This document shows positions 1-6,609 of a stretch of 9,896 bases of DNA, one piece after another (position 1 is the first letter of the stretch; each line of letters starts with the position of its first letter). The notes below the pieces were generated by a model. The model saw only the letters and a list, made by a program, of their open reading frames with translations. It made no database searches and was not told the origin of the DNA. This DNA is from Nostoc sp. CHAB 5715 (GTDB taxonomy: Bacteria > Cyanobacteriota > Cyanobacteriia > Cyanobacteriales > Nostocaceae). Location of the stretch: NCBI RefSeq assembly GCF_020829685.1, contig NZ_JAIVFR010000157.1, positions 1-9,896 of the forward strand. The letters run 5' to 3'. The position numbers and the translations under genes were made by a program.

Positions 1-125
1 TTACCTCTTGAAAACCACGCTTGATAATAATTTGTCTTATATTGCACAGCTTGATCGTAAGCTGTAAATGCATCTTGGTAACGTCGCAAATTTACTAAGG
101 AATTTCCCCAATTATACCAGGCTTG
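1..125 (-). pseudogene. TPR-repeat protein fragment
   Basis: Read on the minus strand, this stretch encodes WYNWGNSLVNLRRYQDAF and continues as a tetratricopeptide repeat, ending in QAWFSRG where the next repeat would begin. The W-x-x-x-G-x-x-L-x-x-L-x-R-Y-x-x-A pattern is that of cyanobacterial TPR proteins, which act as protein-interaction scaffolds. The frame is open from 128 down to the window edge but has no start codon. An in-frame stop (complement of 129-131) lies just upstream, and the TPR similarity ends exactly where the inverted duplication begins. I infer that its upstream part has been cut off by a rearrangement at about 124. The rest of the gene lies outside the window. The domain call is fairly safe; the specific protein is unknown. 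Confidence 0.6.
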
Positions 126-2050
126 CTTCTAAAGCAGCCAGGAAATCAGCATCGGTTTCAACTCGTATTAATTGCGAACTAATACGAGTTGAAACCGATG
201 CTGATTTCCTGGCTGCTTTAGAAGCAGAGACTTTCGATTTAATTCTTGCCGATTATGCTCTGCCATCTTTTGATGGAATTTCTGCTTTAGAAATTGCCCG
301 AAATCGCACTCCTGAGGTTCCTTTTATCTTTGTTTCTGCGGCGCTAGGTGAAGAATTAGCGATCGAAGCCCTGAAGAATGGCGCAACCGATTATGTATTA
401 AAACAACGATTAGGGCGATTAGTTCCCTCAGTGCAACGGGCATTGCGGGAAGCTCAGGAGCGCCGGGAGCGCCAGCAAGCAGAAGAGTCCTTACAGAAGA
501 GTGAAGCCAAGTATCGCAGAATTGTTGACACCTCTTATGAGGGAATCTGGATGATTGACTCTCAATCACGAACAGAGTTCGTGAATCAACGCTTCTGTGA
601 GATGTTAGGCTATCCGGCTCAAGAAATGCTCGGTCGTTCCATGTTTGATTTTATGGATCAGGCTGATGGAATAGCAGCCGAAGAGAAACTGGAGTGGCTG
701 AAGCGAGAAGGGAGTGATTTAAAAGAAGGTCGATTGCGCTGTAAGGATGGTTCCTACATTTGGACACTGATTTCTGCTAGAGCGATTTTGAATGAACAAA
801 ATGAGTTCTTAGGCGCGATCGCTATGCTAACTGATATCACTGATCGCAAACGCACCGAATCAGAACGCGATCGCCTTTTGCAACTTGAGCAAACAGCCAG
901 GGCGCAAGCAGAGGCTGCTAACCGGATCAAAGATGAGTTTTTGGCAGTACTTTCCCATGAATTGCGATCGCCACTGAATCCGATTATCGGCTGGGCAAAA
1001 CTGTTGCAAAGCCGTAAATTTGATGAGATATCGCTCCAAAAAGCTCTTGAAACTATTGAACGCAATGCCAAATTACAAGCTCAACTAATTGAAGACTTAC
1101 TAGATGTTTCTCGCATCCTCCAAGGTAAACTCAATCTCAACATGATGCCAGTCAATCTGGCATTCACCATTGAAGGCGCAATGGAAACAGTGCGTTTAGC
1201 AGCAGAGGCAAAAACCATTCAGATTGAGACGATGCTTGATCCGCAGGGGAAAGTTTTGGGTGATTCAGCCCGCTTACAGCAAGTTTTCTGGAATTTATTA
1301 TCGAATGCCGTCAAGTTTACAGCGACTGGGGGAAAAGTAAATGTGCAATTGGAGTGCATCGACGCTCAAGTGCAGATTACCGTCAGCGATACAGGTAAAG
1401 GCATTGATCCTGATTTTCTACCTCATGTGTTTGACTATTTCCGTCAGGGTGACAGTACAACAACTAGAAAGTTTGGTGGGTTAGGGTTAGGTTTAGCGAT
1501 CGCTCGTCACTTGGTCGAAATGCACGGTGGAACGATTTGGGCCGAAAGTCTTGGTGAGGACAAAGGAGCTATCTTTACAGTTAGATTACCTCTGCTCAAG
1601 GAATCTGCAACAATTAAGGATGACACGAATCCTGATTCCTCAACAGCCGCTTTTGCCTCTTCTCCCCTGATGGGCTTACAAGTTCTGATTGTAGATGACA
1701 ATGCTGATACCCGCGACTTTTTCAGCTTTGTGCTAGAACAGTTTGGAGCGATCGTCACCGCAGTAGCATCAGGAGATGAAGCATTACAAGCGCTAACACA
1801 GTCAAAGCCAGATATCTTACTCAGCGATATTGGGATGCCAGAGATGAACGGCTATATGCTGATAAAACAGGTGCGGACTCTAGAAGCAGAAATAGGGGAA
1901 AAACAGATTCCTGCGATCGCTCTGACTGCTTATGCAGGCGAAATCAATCAGCAGCAAGCACTAAAAGCAGGCTTTCAACACTACATCGTTAAACCTGTAG
2001 CACCAGAGGAATTGCTCACGGCGATTTCTAATCTAGTCCAATCTAGTTAG
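68..2050 (+). CDS. Hybrid sensor histidine kinase (REC-PAS-HisKA-HATPase-REC), 5'-truncated
   Basis: This is a cytoplasmic hybrid two-component kinase with no membrane segment. In the 660-residue frame the domains run as follows. A first receiver domain (about 38-130) has phospho-acceptor D62, S90 and K112. A PAS domain (about 148-262) follows. HisKA has the phospho-accepting H297 in SHELRSP. HATPase_c has the N box with N413, DTGKG at 441-445 and GGLGLGL at 470-476. A C-terminal receiver (about 538-658) has D543/D544, D587, T620 and K642. The nominal ATG at 68 is not credible: residues 1-37 are antisense TPR and inverted-repeat sequence, and similarity starts only at L38 (base 179). The first strand and helix of the N-terminal receiver, including its acidic pair, are missing, about 30 residues. 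The kinase core and C-terminal receiver are intact. The ligand and output are unknown. Confidence 0.85.
   Translation: MHLGNVANLLRNFPNYTRLASKAARKSASVSTRINCELIRVETDADFLAALEAETFDLILADYALPSFDGISALEIARNRTPEVPFIFVSAALGEELAIEALKNGATDYVLKQRLGRLVPSVQRALREAQERRERQQAEESLQKSEAKYRRIVDTSYEGIWMIDSQSRTEFVNQRFCEMLGYPAQEMLGRSMFDFMDQADGIAAEEKLEWLKREGSDLKEGRLRCKDGSYIWTLISARAILNEQNEFLGAIAMLTDITDRKRTESERDRLLQLEQTARAQAEAANRIKDEFLAVLSHELRSPLNPIIGWAKLLQSRKFDEISLQKALETIERNAKLQAQLIEDLLDVSRILQGKLNLNMMPVNLAFTIEGAMETVRLAAEAKTIQIETMLDPQGKVLGDSARLQQVFWNLLSNAVKFTATGGKVNVQLECIDAQVQITVSDTGKGIDPDFLPHVFDYFRQGDSTTTRKFGGLGLGLAIARHLVEMHGGTIWAESLGEDKGAIFTVRLPLLKESATIKDDTNPDSSTAAFASSPLMGLQVLIVDDNADTRDFFSFVLEQFGAIVTAVASGDEALQALTQSKPDILLSDIGMPEMNGYMLIKQVRTLEAEIGEKQIPAIALTAYAGEINQQQALKAGFQHYIVKPVAPEELLTAISNLVQSS
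124..226. repeat. Perfect inverted duplication, 47-bp arms, 9-nt loop
   Basis: Positions 124-170 are the exact reverse complement of 180-226, separated by the 9-nt loop ATTGCGAAC (171-179). The right arm is genuine coding sequence of the kinase receiver domain (residues beginning LIRVETDADFLAALEA). The left arm is an inverted copy of it that joins the minus-strand TPR sequence. Both genes are broken at this point. Perfect identity over 47 bp implies a very recent event or a sequencing or assembly chimera. It is far longer than a normal terminator and has no T-run. Confidence 0.95.
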
Positions 2051-2333
2051 GTGTTTGCGATCAACCTGAGTAATTAGATGAACCTGATTAATGTTAAAAT
2101 TTTTAAACTATGCTTCAGAGCCAATACAAGCGTTTCAATTGCGTGGAATAGCTTCGCTTCAGACACAACCATGTTATGTCTCTACCACTATCCACCGCAT
2201 TCGTGACATTTTAAGATAAAGTGCCTTTTGTCAATCAGTTAAAATACTCAAAATAACCTTAATAAAAATTTTGACAGATCCTTTGCTGGTTCTAAAATGA
2301 AATTGGACGATCAAAGCTGACACGCCCTAGCTT
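2051..2333. other. Intergenic spacer
   Basis: This AT-rich spacer follows the kinase gene. The heptamer AACCTGA occurs twice near its start. No convincing terminator or RNA gene is visible. The only site I would name is the promoter-like pair near its right end, listed separately. Confidence 0.5.
2271..2298 (+). promoter_or_regulatory. Sigma70-type promoter for the methyltransferase gene
   Basis: A perfect -35 hexamer TTGACA (2271-2276) and a TAAAAT -10 (2293-2298) are separated by 16 nt. They lie 35 bp upstream of the ATG at 2334. The hexamers and spacing are good for a group 1 sigma factor promoter. No clear Shine-Dalgarno precedes the ATG. Confidence 0.55.
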
Positions 2334-2786
2334 ATGCAAGACTTCAGACAAGAAATAAATGCCAGAGCTTCTATAGATTTAGAACAGCGAAGGACTTGGT
2401 ATTCTCCGGTTGCTGATGTTTATTATAATGCAAGACCGCACTATCCAAAGGAACTAATTGATCGGTCTGTGGCTTTAGCCCAACTTGACTCAGATGCATC
2501 GATTCTTGAGGTTGGTTGTGGCCCAGGAAATGCGACGGTGGCTTTTGCTCAATTTGGTTTTTCAATGACGTGTATTGAGCCAAACCAGGATTTTTGTCAT
2601 TTGGTACAACACAACTGCGATCGATATCCAAAAGTTACAATTTGCAATACTTCATTTGAGGAGTGGGAACTAGAAGCAAAACAGTTCAATGCCGTACTAT
2701 TTGCCAATGCCTTTCACTGGATACCGTCAGAGATTAGATATACCATAATCATTGGAGGATTAGCATTAATAATTAGGGCTTGCTGA
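2334..2786 (+). pseudogene. Class I SAM-dependent methyltransferase, 3'-truncated
   Basis: The first ~137 residues are a Rossmann-type methyltransferase domain. SAM-binding motif I is ILEVGCGPGNATVAFA (about 57-72). The acidic end of strand 2 is CIEP (about 80-83), and a strand-4 region FNAVLFANAFHWI ends near residue 129. Family members usually run to roughly 260-280 residues and continue after FHWI with a helix and the LLWN-type strand. Here similarity fades after SEIRY (about base 2745). The frame then runs through a short unrelated stretch into the left end of a mobile element and stops at TGA inside the element's terminal repeat. The product would lack the C-terminal half of the fold and is probably inactive. 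The substrate is unknown. The start has an upstream promoter-like site but no ribosome binding site. Confidence 0.7.
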
Positions 2787-2986
2787 ATAGAATTGTAATA
2801 TAGACCAGATAAGGGTTTTAAGCCTTTTTCCAACAAACAAGTGCAAGGTTATAACATCTAGAGTCGCAAAACCCTTGCACAATCGTTAGCGATCGCTGGG
2901 TAAATTTGGAAACTGACCGATGAAACAAGTATTTTGTAAGCTGTGTGGCTTCTACATTTGCTTGAGAGACTTATTCAGCAAGCCCT
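2775..2986. mobile_element. 212-bp non-autonomous insertion element (MITE-like)
   Basis: Perfect 15-bp terminal inverted repeats AGGGCTTGCTGAATA (2775-2789) and its complement (2972-2986) bound the element. It is flanked on both sides by AATT (2771-2774, 2987-2990), a possible target duplication; a TA duplication with slightly shorter repeats also fits. Inside is a second dyad, GTGCAAGG (2841-2848) with CCTTGCAC (2873-2880). No transposase is present; the only internal frame is a 22-codon ORF (from 2920) ending in LRDLFSKP. It looks like an internally deleted insertion sequence mobilised in trans. The IS family cannot be named from this alone. Confidence 0.8.
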
Positions 2987-3164
2987 AATTAATGCTTACT
3001 ATACTTCCAGACTCTCTTTTAGTGAAAATCAGAGTGTATTAACCAAACTCCTTTGTAAGACATTATGGGACAACAACATAGTAACTGACATTAAGAACAC
3101 CCAAGAAATAGAAGAAGTTGTTCCAGAACGTTTTTCTAAAGCAATTGAACTGCGTAAGTCCTAA
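2943..3164 (+). pseudogene. Unrecognised ORF remnant beyond the element
   Basis: The open frame starts inside the mobile element, so its first ~15 residues are element-derived. From about base 2990 it encodes roughly 58 residues with protein-like composition, containing SRLSFSENQSVLTKLLCK and ending in IEEVVPERFSKAIELRKS. I do not recognise the family. It does not look like the missing C-terminal half of the methyltransferase, which in relatives ends in a different tail. It may be the 3' end of a separate gene whose 5' part was lost in the same rearrangement. No start codon or ribosome binding site of its own is visible. Confidence 0.3.
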
Positions 3165-3655
3165 CTAATTATCCGGACTTGATATAACAATTATGAAACG
3201 CCAAGAGGTTTTCAATATAGTTGCGATCGCGCACTGAAGTTATTGGTAGCAAATGGATTGGTCTATTTAAAAGACAACTCAAGAAAATAAATTTCCGGAG
3301 TTAAATATATCACTAAAAATTATATAAATATCAAATTTAAAGATATTTTTTAGAAAGTAAATTTTATTTGTATTCTCTGACAAAAAGGTTTATTTGATTT
3401 AATTTGTCTCTAATTGTTGGCGCTGTTACAACCCGCGAGTTTGAAAACATTTACTATACCTGAGTACTTTAAAAAAACAAAAGTATTTCATCAAAAACAT
3501 AAGTCTATTAATACTGGAGAGTGACTTGTTGTCATCCCAGTTAAATAGCAGTAGGTTGGTAAATTATCAACAATTACCATTTCTAATGAACTATGAATCG
3601 AACGATTAACAATAAGTATTTAGTTTTTTCTGCGCCACTAGTTAAGAGGTAATCT
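3165..3655. other. AT-rich intergenic region upstream of devB
   Basis: This 490-bp spacer probably contains the control region of the exporter operon. I see no GTA-N8-TAC NtcA box and no strong promoter pair. A short ORF opens at 3193 (MKRQEVFNIVAIAH) and stops after 14 codons; shifting frame by one base would extend it through KWIGLFKRQLKK to a stop near 3304. This could be a decayed small gene, but the evidence is weak. AGAGG at 3645-3649 is the ribosome binding site for devB. Confidence 0.45.
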
Positions 3656-4855
3656 ATGGTGCGAAATTCAAAGCTAGGGTACAGAACGTTCCCTAAGTCT
3701 CTTCTGCGTCTATCCGTTGGTGTAGGTATAATTGCATTTTTATTGATTGGCGGAATAAGTTTTTATATACTAAAAAGCTGGCAAAATTATGCAAATCCAG
3801 AGGCACAAGTGCCAGCAACACAATTGCCACAGTTAAAAACGGTAACAGCTTTAGGGCGGATTGAACCACAGGGAAAGGTAATTAAACTCTCTGCTGCGGT
3901 GTCTGCAGAAGGAAGTCGGATAGAAAAGTTGTTAGTGAAAGAGGGGGATAGGCTAAAAGCAGGACAGGTGATTGCAATTTTGAACAGCCGCGATCGCTTG
4001 CAAGCAGAATTAAAACAGGCACAGGAACAAGTAAAAGTAGCCCAGGCAAACTTAAACCGAACCCAAGCAGGTGCTAAACCTGGTGAAATTGCCGCCCAAA
4101 AAGCCGCGATCGCTCGTTTAGAAGCAGAACGCCAAGGTGATATTAATACCCAAGCAGCGACAATTGAGCGATTCCAAGCCGAAGTGCGTAATGCCCAAGC
4201 AGAAGACGAACGGTATCAGCAGCTATATCAACAGGGGGCAATTTCTGCCTCCCAACGAGATAACAAGCGTTTAAACTTGGAAACCGCTCAAAAAAGCCTG
4301 CAAGAAGCACAATCGCAGTTAAATCGGACTCAATCAACTAGCCAGCAAAAGATTAAAGAAGCCACAGCAACACTTGATGAAATCGCCGAAGTGCCCGGAG
4401 TGGATATAAAAGCAGCGATCGCAGAAGTCAATCGTGCCATAGCAGCCATGAATCTGGCAAAAGTCAATTTAAAACAGGCCGAAGTGCGATCGCCTCAAAA
4501 TGGACAGGTATTTGAGATCCATACCCATCCTGGCGAATTAATATTAAATGATGGCATTGCTGATATCGGACAAACCAACCAGATGTATGTCATAGCCGAA
4601 GTCTACGAAAGCGATATCGACAAAGTGCATTCAGGACAGCAAGTGCGAGTATTTGGTGATTCCCTCTCCATTGAATTGCAGGGAATCGTAGATCGCAAGG
4701 GCTTACAAGTGCGGCGGCAGAATGTCATTAACACAGATCCTGCTAACAATATCGATAACAGAGTAGTCGAAGTCCATATCCGACTAGATGAAGCCTCCAG
4801 CCGAAAAGCCGCCACCTTAACCAATATGCAAGTTAAGGCAGTAATTGAACTATGA
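3656..4855 (+). CDS. devB: DevB-family ABC exporter membrane fusion protein (HlyD-like)
   Basis: This is a periplasmic adaptor that links an inner-membrane ABC exporter to a TolC-like outer-membrane channel. It has 399 residues, about the usual length. A basic N-terminus is followed by a single membrane anchor (about 17-37). The first half of the lipoyl/barrel-sandwich domain (about 66-112) includes LVKEGDRLKAGQVIA. A long alanine/glutamine-rich coiled-coil hairpin spans about 112-275. The second lipoyl half (about 276-308) includes VRSPQNGQVFEIHTHPGE. A beta-barrel region runs to the C-terminus. The ATG is supported by AGAGG six bases upstream. It is the first gene of a devB-devC-devA set; in Anabaena DevBCA exports heterocyst glycolipids, but Nostoc genomes carry many paralogues, so the cargo here is unknown. 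No defect is visible. Confidence 0.88.
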   Translation: MVRNSKLGYRTFPKSLLRLSVGVGIIAFLLIGGISFYILKSWQNYANPEAQVPATQLPQLKTVTALGRIEPQGKVIKLSAAVSAEGSRIEKLLVKEGDRLKAGQVIAILNSRDRLQAELKQAQEQVKVAQANLNRTQAGAKPGEIAAQKAAIARLEAERQGDINTQAATIERFQAEVRNAQAEDERYQQLYQQGAISASQRDNKRLNLETAQKSLQEAQSQLNRTQSTSQQKIKEATATLDEIAEVPGVDIKAAIAEVNRAIAAMNLAKVNLKQAEVRSPQNGQVFEIHTHPGELILNDGIADIGQTNQMYVIAEVYESDIDKVHSGQQVRVFGDSLSIELQGIVDRKGLQVRRQNVINTDPANNIDNRVVEVHIRLDEASSRKAATLTNMQVKAVIEL

Positions 4856-4892
4856 ATAGGGCATGGGGAATTGGGCATGGGGCATTGGGCAT
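4856..4892 (+). repeat. GGGCATTGGGCATGGGG-type simple repeat
   Basis: Directly after the devB stop lies a run of degenerate GGGCATG/GGGCATT/GGGGAATT heptamer-like units. This G-rich junk repeat is common between Nostoc genes. It leads straight into the 21-nt array. Confidence 0.7.
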
Positions 4893-5222
4893 GAGTCTTT
4901 AATACTCGCTAACGAGTCTTTGATACTCGTGAATGAGTCTTTAATACTCGTGAATGAGTCTTTGATACTCGTAAATGAGTCTTTGATACTCGTGAATGAG
5001 TCTTTGATACTCGTGAATGAGTCTTTGATACTCGTGAATGAGTCTTTGATACTCGTGAATGAGTCTTTGATACTCGTGAATGAGTCTTTAATACTCGCTG
5101 ACAAGTCTTTAATACTCGCCCACGAGTCTTTAATACTCGTGAATGAGTCTTTAATACTCGCTGACAAGTCTTTAATACTCGTGAATGAGTCTTTGATACT
5201 CGCCCACGAGTCTTTGAACTCC
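4893..5222. repeat. 21-nt tandem repeat array, 15 full units plus a partial
   Basis: Fifteen contiguous units of exactly 21 nt (4893-5207) are followed by a partial unit (5208-5222). Each unit is (G/A)AGTCTTTRATACTCG followed by a variable five-base tail: TGAAT, CTAAC, TAAAT, CTGAC or CCCAC. Across unit junctions ACTCG can pair with the next xxAGT around a tetraloop, for example ACTCG-CCCA-CGAGT. Position 16 is always G and position 21 always T or C, so the closing pair is kept in sense-strand RNA at every junction. Units 4-9 are nearly identical, showing recent expansion; the edge units are more diverged. There are no unique spacers, so this is not a CRISPR array. The array occupies the devB-devC spacer. 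Its role is unknown. Confidence 0.95.
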
Positions 5223-5293
5223 ATTCCCCTGCTCCCCCCGCTCCCCCTGCTCCCCCTGCCTCCCCCACTCCCCACTCCCCACTCCCCCTTTTT
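5220..5293 (+). repeat. Pyrimidine-rich CTCCCC tract
   Basis: Tandem CTCCCC(A/C/G) units such as ACTCCCC and GCTCCCC, with no purine-rich Shine-Dalgarno, fill the last 75 bases before devC and end in a T-run. The complement is the GGGGAGT junk repeat of Nostoc. The tract replaces the place where a ribosome binding site would be expected. Confidence 0.75.
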
Positions 5294-5298
5294 ATAAT

Positions 5299-6465
5299 GT
5301 GATTAAACAACTGCGACGGCGAACCCCTCTTGGATGGCTGCAACTGAATCATGAAAAAAGCCGTCTTTTAGTGGCATTGTCAGGGATTGCCTTTGCGGAT
5401 CTTCTCATGTTCATGCAACTGGGCTTTCAGACTGCACTGTATGACAGTAACACTAGATTACATCGCAGTTTGCAAGTAGACATTGTTTTAACCAGTCCCC
5501 AAGCCCGTAACTTGCCAAGCTTGTCTACATTTTCTCGGCGGCGACTTTACCAAGCAATGGATATACCAGGGGTAAAGTCAGCAGAACCAATGTATTTCAA
5601 CAACACAATCTGGAAAAATCCCCAAACACACCGTGAGACGGGGGTGTTAGTGATTGGGTTTAATCCAGATAAGCCAGCCTTTGACTTACCAGATGTTAAC
5701 CAGCAATTGCAGACAATCAAGCTGCCAGGTGCTGTCTTGTTCGATCGTGGTGCTAGAGGAGATTATCAAAAAGCGATCGCTCAAATTGACCAAGGTAAAA
5801 CTCTAACCACGGAAATAGAACGGCGCACAATTACCATTAGTGGCTTATTTCAAGTCGGCGCTTCCTTTGGTTCTGATGGCAATTTGATTACCAACGATCA
5901 AAACTTTTTGCGGCTATTTTCTGGGCGACAGTCTAGCAGTGTCAGTTTAGGTTTGATAAAGGTAAAACCAGGTTATGACCCGAAAAAGGTAGCAGCAACA
6001 TTGAAAGCCTATCTCCAAGATGATGTCAGAGTCTTAACCCACGCCGAATTTATTGAATTTGAGAACAACTTTTGGAGAACAAATTCTCCAATTGGCTTTA
6101 TCTTCAGCCTTGGTGTATCGATGGGGTTTGTGGTGGGCGTGATTATTGTCTATCAAGTCCTTTCCACCGATGTTAATGCCCACGTTCGAGAATACGCCAC
6201 CTTCAAAGCAATGGGATATCGCAATTACTACCTGCTAGGTGTAGTGTTTGAAGAATCGTTGATATTGGCAGCACTGGGCTTCTTCCCCGGATTAGGAGTA
6301 TCTTTAGCACTTTACCAACTGACTCGCAGTGCCACAAATTTACCCATGTACATGACTGCGATTCGAGCATTGCAGGTATTAGTGCTGACTATCATTATGT
6401 GTACAATTTCCGGTGCGATCGCAACCCGCAAGCTCCAAGCCGCAGACCCGGCTGATATGTTTTAG
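5299..6465 (+). CDS. devC: DevC-family ABC exporter permease (FtsX/MacB-like)
   Basis: This is the inner-membrane subunit of a DevBCA-type exporter, 388 residues, full family length. The N-terminus TPLGWLQLNHEKSRLLVALSGIA is a DevC hallmark, followed by TM1 (about 22-43). A large periplasmic domain (about 45-262) contains WKNPQTHRETGVLVIGFNP and GASFGSDGNLIT. Three C-terminal membrane segments follow (about 265-288, 312-338, 355-376), with the cytoplasmic coupling segment EYATFKAMGYRNYYL between TM2 and TM3. The start is GTG at 5299. An ATG at 5297 is out of frame and stops at once, and no ribosome binding site is visible, so initiation may be weak or coupled. The gene is separated from devB by 443 bp of repeats and from the ATPase gene by 144 bp. 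The reading frame looks intact. Confidence 0.88.
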   Translation: MIKQLRRRTPLGWLQLNHEKSRLLVALSGIAFADLLMFMQLGFQTALYDSNTRLHRSLQVDIVLTSPQARNLPSLSTFSRRRLYQAMDIPGVKSAEPMYFNNTIWKNPQTHRETGVLVIGFNPDKPAFDLPDVNQQLQTIKLPGAVLFDRGARGDYQKAIAQIDQGKTLTTEIERRTITISGLFQVGASFGSDGNLITNDQNFLRLFSGRQSSSVSLGLIKVKPGYDPKKVAATLKAYLQDDVRVLTHAEFIEFENNFWRTNSPIGFIFSLGVSMGFVVGVIIVYQVLSTDVNAHVREYATFKAMGYRNYYLLGVVFEESLILAALGFFPGLGVSLALYQLTRSATNLPMYMTAIRALQVLVLTIIMCTISGAIATRKLQAADPADMF

Positions 6466-6470
6466 AACTA

Positions 6471-6604
6471 GGGGAGTGGGGAGTAGGGAATAGGGAATAG
6501 GGAAGAATTTTTACAACTCGTAACTTCTAACTCCCCACTTTGTACAGACGCGATTAATCGCGTCTCTCCCAACTCCCCACTCCCGACTCCCTACTCCCCA
6601 CTCC
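6471..6604. repeat. Inverted GGAGTGGGGAGTAGGGA repeats flanking the devC-devA spacer
   Basis: GGAGTGGGGAGTAGGGA at 6473-6489 recurs as its exact complement at 6588-6604, a 17-bp inverted pair about 100 nt apart. The left copy is extended by AGGGAAT heptamers to about 6505, the right by ACTCCC units. Together they span nearly the whole spacer and could fold the transcript into a long hairpin before the ATPase gene, leaving no recognisable ribosome binding site. Confidence 0.8.
6546..6565. repeat. 20-nt perfect palindrome (dispersed repeat)
   Basis: AGACGCGATTAATCGCGTCT reads the same on both strands. It sits inside the inverted GGGGAGT repeats. A diverged copy occurs at 9134-9155 behind the peptidase gene, so this is a dispersed element rather than a private operator. 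Confidence 0.8.
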
Positions 6605-6609
6605 TAAAT

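Noticed and set aside
68..178. ATG at 68 as the true kinase start
   Set aside because: The first 37 codons are antisense TPR sequence plus the inverted copy and loop of the kinase's own sequence. They are not a natural N-terminus.
3165..3655. NtcA-dependent promoter upstream of devB
   Set aside because: No GTA-N8-TAC site was found. GTA and TAC triplets occur only at wrong spacings.
4893..5222. CRISPR array
   Set aside because: Units are directly adjacent at 21 nt with only five variable tail bases drawn from a few recurring variants. There are no unique spacers and no cas genes.
4850..5352. Long minus-strand ORFs with SIKDSFT or RVSKTHS repeats
   Set aside because: They arise only because the 21-nt unit is seven codons without stops in those frames. 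They run into devB, devC or junk repeats and have no start signals.
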